The notes under the pieces: model-generated
Told to the model about the DNA's origin: nothing
The model's input: the letters and a program-made list of their open reading frames with translations, nothing else
Databases searched by the model: none
DNA from: Artocarpus heterophyllus
Lineage: Eukaryota; Streptophyta; Magnoliopsida; Rosales; Moraceae
Assembly (NCBI GenBank): GCA_025403435.1
Contig: CM046350.1
Coordinates: forward strand, 19,689,274-19,753,273
Length of the DNA stretch: 64,000 bases
Reading direction: 5' to 3'
Shown here: piece after piece, positions 47,606-58,052 of the stretch
Layout: every line of letters begins with the position of its first letter
Numbering within the stretch: position 1 is the first letter of the stretch
Made by a program: the position numbers and the translations under genes

Positions 47606-47930
47606 CATCACCATACTTGTGCATCCTAATCACCTACATGAATCGACTAGAGAATGTAGATTGGTTAGATCGACGGGAGATGACGAGTTGACTAGAGACC
47701 AACAGGGCCCATGGAATAAATCAGAAAGGATAATTCTTGGATCCCATAAACACCAAATTAGCCAAATTTACAAATAAAGGCAAGAATCACATCAATCTTG
47801 AAAAAGAAACAACCTTAAGCGAAATAAGCAAACAATCAAAAGGAAACGTAAACTGGAAAACAAATAAGAAAGTTATCGTTTCTTTGGTCAACATTGAATT
47901 AGCTCAAGAATTAGGCAACTAAGAGACCTA
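47606..47930. other. Spacer, unrecognised open frames
   Basis: Plus-strand frames at 47541-47777 and 47737-47922 overlap in different phases and show no domain; I regard them as chance. Confidence 0.5.
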
Positions 47931-48660
47931 ATTTGTTCCCTAGTAATTTTTTTTTTTAAGTTTTGAATTTTTTAGTTTTTTTTTTGTACCTCCCCTAAAA
48001 TTAATCCTTACATTGTCTTCAATGTAACAATCACTCCCAAAAAAGGACAATGTATAGATGAAAAGGAAAAAAACAAAAAAAAAACTAAAAAAAAAATAAT
48101 AAATGTAGTAAACATATAAAATAAAGGAGAGTAAGAAAGATCAGATTTACTTATGGTATGCTCTCCATCCTATTGGGTTGCCTCCCAAGAAAAAAGTGTT
48201 TAATTTAACGTCTTCAGCCTGACTTTGCTGTTTCACTTAAGACAGATCCCGGAGAATGATGGACATCTTTTGTTTATCAAGAAACCCCTCCATGTAATGC
48301 TTCAGTCGCTACCCTTTTAACTTTAAATCTATTATTTTGGTCCGGATCATACACAATTATCTGGGTGTGCTTATCATGCTAGATCTTTAGCATAAGATCC
48401 ACTCTAATGCAACTTTCTTTTTCACCTGGAAGCTTCATTGCCTTGAGTACCCTCAAGGTGAATTGCTCACCATGCATTCTTAGAGTCGGCTCTTCTTTCT
48501 TCACGTCAATTAAAGTTCTTTCTATGGCTAAGAAGGGTCTCCCAAGAATAATGAGGATTTCTCCATCTTTTTTTGTGTATAACACAATAAACTTCACATG
48601 ATAGATGAACTTATCTACCATAATCAAAATATCTTCAATAATGCTACGTACATACTTAAT
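47931..48660 (-). pseudogene. Ty3/gypsy protease-region remnant (Athila/Tat-like)
   Basis: On the minus strand, 48627-48379 reads VDKFIYHVKFIVLY...ILGRPFLAIERTLIDVKKEE...LRMHGEQ. The ILGRPFLA-x-x-x-x-LIDV signature is typical of the aspartic protease of Athila/Tat-type plant gypsy elements. Adjacent DNA holds GGGTTGCCTCCCAAG and ACATTGTCTTCAATGT (plus strand), words I associate with the same elements. The catalytic DSG part and all of RT are absent, so this is a fragment. Confidence 0.75.
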
Positions 48661-48875
48661 GAGCGATCAGCCATTTCAAAGATAAACATAAATTTCTCAT
48701 TATTGTGTATATTTACTAATTTGTAGTCTTATATTCATATTTATTTCGAATATTAGCTATTAAACATTTTTATTTTGTAAATGTGTAATACTATACAAAA
48801 ATCAATAGATTAGATTGTAAGGCCAAAAAAGATATTAAACACAGGATATTACAAGCTACATGTGGGAAAATCGTA

Positions 48876-49132
48876 TTAAGACCATAATATTTTTTTTTCT
48901 TGTTGAGAGATATTTAACGACGGTGGAAATCGTTGTCCAAATGACATATTACACGATGATTTCATGTGAAGCCGTCGTCTAAAACCAAGACCTAGCACGC
49001 CTTTTGGCCACCACATGAGAATAAGACTATGGTTAAAGTAGCAACAAACAATTTTGCTTTCAACCATCGTCTTTCTTTTAATAATGGTTTTCAATCGCCG
49101 TTAAAGTCATTGTTTGTTTTGGACTTCTAGTG
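48876..49132. mobile_element. CACTA-like non-autonomous remnant
   Basis: It contains repeated ACGACGGT/CGTCGT-type words (TTAACGACGGTGG, GCCGTCGTCTAA, ACCATCGTC, ATCGCCGTTAAAG), as is usual for the subterminal repeats of small CACTA elements, and it ends CTTCTAGTG (TAGTG at 49128-49132). A matching CACTA left end was not found. Confidence 0.5.
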
Positions 49133-50385
49133 AATAGCATTTTTAATTTTAATAAAATATTTGTAAGAAAAAATGAGTTTAGTAACTAGATAATTAGTAA
49201 ATAATATATGAATAAAAAATTAGAAAATGTTGATAAAGAAAAGTATTTTTTCTGGGGTTTTGTGGAGAGTAAATCCAGAAAATCTTGAATCCATAAAATT
49301 TAAAGGTAGATATAAAATTATAGGGTAAAAATTGGATACTAAATTTGGTCATAGACAAACCTATAATTTACTAAGTTATGGACTGTTCGAGATGTAAATA
49401 TATTTAGGTGTTTGGGAATTGAGTTGAAATTGAGAGTTAGAACTAAAAATATTATAGCATGTGAGAGCTTTTATGTTGTGGCATATTTTTGCTTGACACT
49501 ACAATATATAAAAACTTTACACTATTTGAGTTAAAATTGATGAGTTGAAACCGAGTTTGACAAACACCTCATGTGATTTTCCTAGTAAATCCAAATTTAC
49601 TACTTTTTACTAACTTTTCTAGAATTTCATTCATTAATTTTTATGCTGCTCAAAAAGCGCAATTTACCTTTAGCTCCCTTTCTAGTTTCGACATCTATCA
49701 AAGAGTACGCTATACAACTAGCATATTCTTATGGAAAATTCTTGTTTTTGTCAAGTCCTTCGGGTTTTTTTTTTTTTTATTATTGTTGTTGTTATTTACT
49801 CTATTATCCCTTACAGTCATCTTCTTAATTTTCCACCACACCTCGTTTGAGCTTTGTTTTCTTCTTGATTCTGCAATCAACAATATAGAATTTGTGCAAG
49901 AAGTCGCATTCAACCATAGTCCTCAAATATACATCCACTAAAAATTAGGGAAAAAGATTATAAAAAAAAAAAAGTGAGGGGTGGGGCGGGGCAAAGTCAT
50001 CAAAGTCATCTCCTCCTAGCTACTCAAGGTGCATGGAAGAGATTCTTGATGCAAGAATTTCTTTTTTTAATGTTTCAGGAGCTTTAAGGTCTTGTCAAAA
50101 GTTTTAATAGTCGTAAGAATTACATAGTGGTATTGATAAAAGTCAAGAGTGTCAATGTAATTTTTCTTTATCAAATTAGTTTAAGCCTCGAGAGCATTCA
50201 CTAAATCTAACAATGCATGGAAAGCTCAATGAGCTAATGTACACTTTCGACCAGAAGGAATCGTTTTTGGTTGAAAGTGGTTTTTCTTTACTTTTTAGTT
50301 ATCAGTTGCTTTCACTTTTTCAGTTTTAGTCCTTACTCTCCTTTTTTTGTTTTTTTTTTTGTTTTAATCATTCTTTTTATTTTTA
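49133..50385. other. Non-coding spacer with a hAT-like MITE
   Basis: No gene seen. A MITE of the ATAGCATGTGAGAGC family lies at about 49409-49568, with ends GTGTTTGGGAATTG and TTTGACAAACAC forming an inverted pair. There are T-runs at 49760-49776 and 50341-50370. Confidence 0.6.
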
Positions 50386-50393
50386 GTCTTTTT

Positions 50394-51231
50394 TAGGGGT
50401 GAACGGTGGACGGTTTGACGGTTTTTGGGCGTGTGCGATGTGGTTTTTTTGGATGGCAGGTTGGCGATTAACCAACCCGCAAACCGCCCACCACATGGCG
50501 GGTGGTTTCGGTTTGGTTTTGGATGGTTGCGGGTGGGTTGAGGCGGTTTAAACCTATGCTATTGCCCAATGTAATTTTTTGGACATTCTTTTTAGAAAGT
50601 GAAGAAAATTTGTATAAAATATAAGAAGATAATACATAAAGCATTTCCAACAACAAGTAAGTTTGATGCCTAAAGACAATGACCATATTTAAAAGTACAA
50701 ATTAATAAACATAATCATTCACTGCAACAAGAAACATCAACTACAGATAAAGTGATGAACAAAGTCAAGAGTTTATAAAAATTAAAGCCTATTCACTGGG
50801 TTCGAAAATAATAGAATGCTACAAATGAAACGATGAACAAAGTCAAGTGTTCTTTTTCTTTTTAAGGCTTTCTCTACTAACTTACTTGATTTGAATTTTG
50901 ATCACTTCACAAAATAATAGAAAAATTTCAAGTTTCTAATATATCAAGAGGCAGCCGAGCCCGTGCTTAGAGTGTTGATTGTTCAATCATCTCTAAAATA
51001 AGAGCAAAATCAAATAAATGATAAGTTTTTTTTTTTTTAAATATATAGGGAGGCGGGTGCGGGTTGAACCCACCCTCAAAAACTTAAAACCAAACCCGTC
51101 CACCTGAATATATTGGTGGGCGAGTTCAACCCGTCCGCCAGTGGGTTGCTAACGTAAACCCGCTTTTTTCGAGATGGGCGGGCGCGGGTGCGGGCGGTTG
51201 GCTGGTGCGGGGCGGTTTTTGTACAGCCCTA
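50394..51231. mobile_element. Complete non-autonomous hAT element
   Basis: 838 bp from TAGGGGTGAACGG to GTACAGCCCTA. The ends are inverted repeats (TAGGGGTGAAC against TAGGGCTGTAC) and an exact 8-bp target duplication GTCTTTTT flanks it (50386-50393 and 51232-51239), the hallmark of hAT insertion. GC-rich subterminal zones with many GGCGGGT/ACCCGCC words, probably transposase-binding sites, surround an AT-rich core with no transposase. It needs a transposase from elsewhere. Confidence 0.9.
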
Positions 51232-51239
51232 GTCTTTTT

Positions 51240-52631
51240 TCATGGTTTGTCTTTTTTTTTTTTTTTTTTTTTTTCCATTTTAAGTCCTTCATACTTTTTT
51301 TTTTGTCCCTACGGCCTTTTATCTATCATTTCATGCATAGTTCCTTAACTTTTTATATGTTTCTTACTAAATTTATTTTCGTTAATCATATTTTATTTGT
51401 CAACATGTATACAATTCTCAACCAAACACACGTTCGATTGAAACATCCATTTCATCACAATTACTTTTGTTATTTTTAAGTGTGCGTAGTTCTCTTTCTA
51501 ATTCTTCCTATTGAAATTAATTTTCTTAAACATACTGCTACTTAAATATTTTTTCTTACACTCTTTTTAAAATTTAAAATTATATATTTTCTTCAAATGT
51601 GGCCCTTGTGAAGGTATTGTTCTTCCCTAATTGCTTTTTTAAAATATTATTTTTTCAAATGTGTCCCTGCTCAAAGATTTATTTCCTTTCCCCCCTTTCA
51701 AATGTTTTTTCATATCTCAAATGTATTTTTAAAGTAACTTAACGCCTAATTTTGTCTTAGTAAATTTTCTTCAAATCTACTATGCTAAAATACTATTCTT
51801 TTTACAATACCCTACACCCTCAACAAAACAATAAATTAAAAAAATAAATAATTTTTTTTAAAAAAAATCATTCATATTTAAAAAGAAAATCAACAAACTA
51901 AATACACACGTGCTTCATTCCAACTAGTAAATAAATAAATCCTGATAGATCAACCCTGCTAATGGCTGTTGACAAGTCTGAGCTGTGATACATGACTTCT
52001 TGTCGTTTAGAAGTGTGACTACATGTCGTTTAGAATTTTATTTTAGTATATTCTCCATATGGAGAAAGAAATTAATAGAGTATGCTGCTTTGTGCTTCCT
52101 AATTACTCCAATTCTCACAAGTCGTAATCACGATGGACTTGGTACCAAAATAGTAATGAGTGATAACAACAAACCGGTAGGATTGCAAGTCATGAACAAT
52201 TTAATTATTATCTGATTTTTTTTGGTAACATAACATATGCTATCAATGTGTAATTCAATTTTCCTACTATTTTGGTTGCTAATTGAACTTCAATCTATCT
52301 TTCCAAAATTCATCATTAGTGATTCAGATACTTCCTTTTATTTGCAATAAAGACAAGAAAGAATTTTCTAATTTAGTGATCAAAATCCTATATCTATACA
52401 AATCTGATTTGGAAAATTTGTGTCATTAGATCACTCTAACAATGCACAAGTTTTTAAATTGGACTTTTTAGGAAAGTGTCGATCCTACACTATGAAAATC
52501 AAACAACTATTTGAACTACAACGAATAATTAAGTATTAAAACTAATGAACACAGAGCTCTGTACAAAATTACTTTATTGGTGTTTTAGTGAGTGTGTGAA
52601 GTAGTCATCCAAGTGGCAACAACAGTTTTTA
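51240..52631. other. Non-coding spacer
   Basis: No gene seen. A long T-run at 51251-51274 and AT-rich sequence only. Confidence 0.6.
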
Positions 52632-53985
52632 AAAAAGTTAAATTGATCAAAAGTCTTTGAACTTTTTTCTCATTCTAAAATTAGTTCGTACACTCGAAAG
52701 TGTTTTAACTTATCCCATGAAATTTTTTTCTTGTTTCAAATTTAGTCTCTCAATTACATTCTATTAAATTTTGTATGGAAAAAGTTACACAATTAAGATG
52801 CTCTTTGCTACCATTTCCTGCACAAAGGGATATTCAAAATCAAATTCACTTCATAAAAGTTCATACATCTAAATTCTTCAATATTGAACAAAATTAAGTT
52901 AATTTTTCTATAATCAAGTTTTCTTCTAAAACAAAAGGACTAAAAAAACTATATATAATTTTTTTTTCTCAAGATCAAAAAGCTTAAAGAACTTATCTAT
53001 GATAAAGTTTATCCAAAAAAACATAAAACTCCTTTCAATAAAAAAGTTGATCTTTTCTTCCTTATAGGCAGCTTCTTCCTAGCAGCAGATAGGAAAAAAT
53101 ATTGATAATTAAGATAAGTAAATGCCCTTTGCTACCATTGCTTGCACAAAAGGACATTCAAAGTCAAATTCACTTCATAAAAGTTCATACATTTAAATTC
53201 TTCAATATTGAAAAAAATTAAGTTAACTTTGCTATAATCAAGTTTTCTTCCAAAACAAAAGGACTAAAAAAACTGTCTATAATTATTTTTTTCCTCAAGA
53301 ACAAAGCTTAAAGAACTTATCTATGACAAAGGTTATCCAAAAAAAAGCATAAAACTCCATTCAATAAAAAGTTGATCTTTTCTTCCTTATAGACAGCTTC
53401 TTCCTAGTGGTAGATGGGGAGAAATAGTTTGCGGTCCAAGTTTTAAGTTGTGGATCTTGTACTAAAATTACACTCTTAATTTAAATTCATATGCCAACTT
53501 TTTTGTTCAAAACCAACCAAGAAATTCCTAAAGCTAAATCAAATAGTGAGGTAAAAATCCTAAAGCTTAGATAAAGCAAAATTTGAAGAAAACAAATAAA
53601 ATTACCCATTTGCTTCAGATCTTAACAAGTGAGAAATTTTCTTTTTTATATTCATCGACTCTTTTTTTTTTTCTTTTCTTTTCTTGAAGGGGATGCTCTA
53701 GTCACTAGAGTTCAAATGCATAAGGTTTAAGCTGATGTTTTGGAGTTGACCAAAAAAAATGGTGACGTTTTGGTTCTTTTTGGGGAAAATTACAAGAGTG
53801 TCGATTTTTTAAGATGGTATTACAATACAATCCAATTTTTTTTATCCAAAATTTAATAGAATGTAACTGAGAGACTAAATTTGAAAGAAGGAAAAAGTTC
53901 AAGAGCTAAGTTAAAATACTTTTGAATACATAGACTAATTTTAAAAAGAAAAAAAAAGTTTAGAAATTTTTGATAAATTTAACTC
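52632..53985. mobile_element. Inverted-repeat element with internal tandem duplication
   Basis: About 150 bp at 52632-52780 recur, reverse-complemented, at 53838-53985 (for example AATTTAGTCTCTCAATTACATTCTATTAA against its complement AATAGAATGTAACTGAGAGACTAAATTTG). Between the arms lies a tandem duplication. It resembles a foldback or MULE-type non-autonomous element; no transposase and no clean target duplication were found. Confidence 0.6.
52793..53420 (+). repeat. Tandem duplication of about 310 bp
   Basis: Copy one is about 52793-53092 and copy two about 53109-53420, offset by about 316 bp. Both run from TTAAGAT..TTTGCTACCATT to TTATAGRCAGCTTCTTCCTAG with roughly 90% identity by eye. Confidence 0.85.
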
Positions 53986-54589
53986 TTTTTGAAAATATCA
54001 AAAAGAGATTAAAAAAAAAGTCAATGAATTGAGATTAGTTCAATTAGTGATTAGTGGGTATGTGAGTTGTTTTTATTAATGTGTTAAATTTTTGAGTTCA
54101 AACCATGTGAATATTAAAAAAAGAAGAGAGAAGGGGAGAAAAAAGCCATATAGTGAAATGCTACTTTTTAGTTACCCTAAAAGATAGTTAGAAAACTCTT
54201 TTAAAAAAAGTTTGAAAACTTGAAAAAAAAAAAAAAGAATTGATGACATTTATTTTTATTCATTCATTCATTCATTTTTCTCTGTTACAAAAAGAAATCG
54301 AATTTTTTAATTAGACCAATTTTTGATAGAATATGCAAGAATATTGTAGAAGTTGGAACATATTTTATTGTATTGCATTACATTGCATTTTCTATATATA
54401 ATACAATATAATACAATGTAATGCAATACAATACAATATAATATAATACAGTATGCCAAACATGCTCTTAAACTATTACTTAATGTGGTTATGAATGGAA
54501 TTATATATTATATATGTGTATATATATATATTTTATGTTTTGATGTGATTTTTACCATATTTAAGAGTAGTAAAACCTCTAAATTCTAA
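53986..54589. other. Spacer with an AT-rich hairpin
   Basis: No gene seen. About 54365-54455 is a near-perfect inverted repeat built from TATTGTATTGCATTACATTG and its complement, a hairpin-former or remnant of a small element. A (TA)n stretch lies at 54503-54532. Confidence 0.6.
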
Positions 54590-55410
54590 TTAGAGCATCT
54601 TCAATGCTAAATTTATATACTAATACCAAATTTTAACATTTGAGTGGAAAAAACTAATCTTAAATACAATGCTCTTTTTTATGTTAATCTTGATTATGGC
54701 TAGACTTGGTGGCAAATTTGGCACCAACTATAGCAAATGTCAAATTTAGCATTTGATTATCGTTGGTTGATGTGTTAACTTTTTCTTTTAATCATTACAA
54801 TATTACATTCTCAAATTAATTTAATATGGAAGCTAGCTCCAAGCAAATTTTTATTCCATAAACATACCCCACAAAGCCATTTTACAAACTAAAAAAAAAA
54901 AACACACACACACACACACACAAATAACAATGAAAACTAAAACAAAAAAAAAACACACGAAACATGTCTTACATCTCCAGTTACGTTTTCCATGCGCAGC
55001 CCATGCTCTGGCCATATATTGCCATCGATGACCTTCCTTGACCACACTGCCCCACCCAACAAAATCAGAAAATGGCAATCTATGGAACCTTGCAGATGAT
55101 GCTTATGGTTGCAGTTGAAATCTTCTTCACGCACCACGTCAAGGTCGGGTAAAACCTCTCTCAGTGCTTCTGGTCCGCCATTTTTCTATCGCCAATTAAC
55201 TCAGATTTGGCTGCACCGGGAAACTTAAGCCTCGTGTCAGTCAATTAAGCTGAAATATTTACTACGTACCATTGCCCTATTTGTAATTTAAATTCCTAAT
55301 ACTTTATCTTGTTTCGCATCAATTAAAGCACAAAAAAGCACATCAAATATATTATTTTCTTACATTTTAATAATGTAAATACAACATTAATATTACTATT
55401 AGATTAGAGA
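54590..55410. mobile_element. Second GAGCATCTTCAATG-family MITE, split by an insertion
   Basis: The left half (54597-54835, GAGCATCTTCAATGCTAAATTT...) and right half (about 55313-55410, AGCACATCAAATATATTATTTTC... AGAGATGATC) match the left and right parts of 47192-47605. In between sit about 480 bp of unrelated DNA, itself part of a duplicated segment. Confidence 0.6.
54955..55108. repeat. Duplicated segment, copy A
   Basis: From ACGAAACATGTCTTACATCTC to about GAACCTTGCAGATG. It matches 55738-55895 with roughly 80% identity by eye, and both copies follow an A-rich (CA)n run. On the minus strand both can be read as short frames without a known domain. Confidence 0.75.
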
Positions 55411-55737
55411 TGATCTTTATCTCTTATAAACTCTCTTAGTTTTGGTCGTCTTTTATTCATTTGTTTATTTATTTTTTCTTATCTAAACCTTTGTTTGGCT
55501 CTAAAAAAATTAATATCATTTTTATCGTTATTATTTTTTCAAAGGATCTATTCTAGTCTTTCTTGTTAAAGGAAAAGAAAGGGCCAACTGCCCCAAGACC
55601 AAACTACTAAAATCCCAAACCCAAAACAAAAGATAACAACATGAAATACAACAACAATAATCAAGCTCAACTGGTTCAACGTAAAGTAAAAAAAATAAAA
55701 AATAAAAGATAAAAAATAAAAAACACACACACACACA
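55411..55737. other. Spacer, no gene seen
   Basis: AT-rich DNA ending in an A-rich/(CA)n run at about 55688-55737. A minus-strand frame here has only low-complexity Phe/Tyr content. Confidence 0.55.
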
Positions 55738-55896
55738 TATGAAACATGTCTTATATCTCGAATTACGTTTTTGGATGCGCTGCCCATGCTCTGACCACTA
55801 TTGTCATAAATGACCTCCCTGACCACACCACCCCACTCAACAAAATGAGAAAATGATGATCTATGAAACCTTACAGTATGGTCATAATCGAAATCA
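55738..55896. repeat. Duplicated segment, copy B, cut by copia copy 3
   Basis: It starts TATGAAACATGTCTTATATCTC and parallels copy A to about GAAATC near 55894, where copia LTR sequence begins. The truncated LTR is thus joined directly to it. Confidence 0.7.
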
Positions 55897-56364
55897 ATCC
55901 TAATTTGATTATGATTCGAATTTTTGAGACCTTATCTCATAATGACTGACCCTAGACCCAACCTCTATAAATAGAGAGTAAGTCTCATAAGTTATTTAGA
56001 TCAATTAGGAGATTAAGAGTGATACTCTGCTATTGAGAATCTGAAACTTCCTGAGAGCTCTTGTTCACAAATCACGAACACTAGCTTTAGGTTCTCTCAA
56101 TTAGTTGGAAGGAGAGTCACTTGGCGGAAGAGCTGTACGTGTGAGCCCACACTCACTCCGATCGTGGATAGAGAATAGCAAAGAATACCAGTTGGTAGAG
56201 GCTCTTCTGGAACGTTACTTCTCTTCACAGATTACGTGAGTTCTTCGGCATTCAAAGGTTAGTAAGATCTGGTTAATTTATGCATATAGCATGTTAAACT
56301 TGTGTTTTAAAAAATACTCTAATATAAAATTTTTAAAATTCTACTGTGTGCTATTTTTCCAACA
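55897..56364 (+). repeat. 5' LTR remnant of copia copy 3
   Basis: It corresponds to the last 470 bp or so of the family LTR (compare 62455-62926), including GAGAGATTAAGAGTGATACTC-like and GAGCCCACACTCACTCCG blocks, and ends CCAACA. Confidence 0.85.
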
Positions 56365-56366
56365 AT

Positions 56367-56378
56367 TGGTATCAAAGC
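56367..56378 (+). other. Primer-binding site of copia copy 3, mutated
   Basis: TGGTATCAAAGC: one G-to-A change from the canonical initiator tRNA-Met complement. Confidence 0.8.
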
Positions 56379-56880
56379 CATGGTTTTTACATAAATTTAC
56401 GAGTTTGTGATCGTACTATATGTATAAATTTTGTGATCTTAATCTCTCAAATGCTTGAATTTAATTTTATAGAGAGTTGGCACTCTAGGTTTCTATATAT
56501 TTTATTTGTTGTCATGGACTATATGGTGAATGCTTCTTAATTAATTATGGTTGATTAAATTATTATTTAATTATTAATTAATTAATTAATTTATACTGGT
56601 TATGGTTTCTTAGAGGTTAGAATGTGTATCTAGATTTTTCATGTAATTAGATGGCGGATTATCATTTCCGTCTAGGAATTATTATTTAATTTCAAATTTA
56701 TAAGAATTTTGTAATTAAAAAATTATTCAGAGAAGACGGATCTAGAAGGCGGATCTAGAAGATAGATTATGACGCTCCAACGTATTTCCTAAGTTTCTAA
56801 TTTTATGTTTTTGACTTGTTGAAAATAAAATTGATAAATTACATTAAAAATTATATTTTCTAGAAAGGGTGATTTCTGCT

Positions 56881-57085
56881 TGGTCGGTAGGCCGATGGTC
56901 GCAAATCGGTAGACCGAACGTGAGGTTCGACAGGTCGTCGCGGGGTAAAAATCAGGTGCTCTGGCGGCAAGCCGAACTTCTAGTTCGGTAGGCCGATATG
57001 TGAAGATCGGCAGGCCGTTGGGTCATGACCAGCAGGTCGATCAACCAGATCGGCTTGCCGACCACCCAGATCGGCTTGCCGACAG
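56881..57085 (+). repeat. GC-rich quasi-palindromic array in copia leader (copy 3)
   Basis: The same array as in copies 1 and 2. A local duplication gives CCAGATCGGCTTGCCGAC twice in a row near 57045-57083. Confidence 0.8.
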
Positions 57086-58052
57086 AGAGTTAGAAATTTC
57101 TCTAGAAAAGGTACAGTTTTTCAATACAGTTTTAATTTTATTTTTGAGACAATTCTGAAAAACATTAAATTTGGATATGATCGAAAATATGATGTATTCG
57201 ATTTATGCGGGATTGAAGTCTTGAAGATGGACATTACATGAAGAAGGATACAGCTTGAGGATTCAAGGATGAAGAGTCGATAATATGTTTCGATTATTCT
57301 CTTATAATCCTTGTTTTCTATTCTCTAGGGTGGAACCATAATATTATGGTTATTATTATTTTGCTTGTAGCTTTGCTTGATTGCTTTGCTTGTCTGCATT
57401 ATAATATGATTTGCCATGTATATCGATAACATGTCATATAGAATAGGAAGTGCCGTTTACATTAAAATTGTTCTTGCATGTCTCTTAAAATAAAACCTTG
57501 ATTTTAAAAGATTGAGTGGGAGAAGGTTTTCGAACAGAGGACCTACGGTCTCCATCGTTGGTCCATAGGAAGAACATGGTGGTCCTGACCCCTAGGAAGA
57601 GATTTCTATCATGTACCAAATTGGATCTCTAAAAGGATAAGGTATTTTAGCATGACTTATGGTTGCACACCCCTAGGTGGTGATTATAAATTATGGATAA
57701 AGTATTGAAACGATGGTTATACACTCACGTTAATTTTATTATTAACCTCCCCTAGGAGCTCTGTTAATAAAATTAATGGCTAAAGAAACGATTATTAATA
57801 TATGCTGGATCATACGGCTCCTGGATGGCATATATTAATCAGGAGGGGAACCGTGTTCTTGATTGAATTTGGCATGACTCCTCTAGGAGCTTGTTGAATT
57901 CTGAGTTGGGAATTATCGTTGTAGGGTTGTGATATTTTCAAGGTTTTGACACATAAACACATTTGTACGTTTTTCATGATTGTGTTATCTTACTAAATTA
58001 TTATAATATGTTTGCTTATGTTCGATATATGATTCTTTATTGTAGATTAAAA

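Noticed and set aside
47541..47922. Two overlapping frames beside the MITE and gypsy remnant
   Set aside because: Different phases, no recognisable domain, partly MITE sequence.
54851..55137. Minus-strand frames over duplicated segment A
   Set aside because: They run through a (CA)n/A run and give Cys/Val/Phe repeats; copy B does not keep the same frame, so coding is unlikely.
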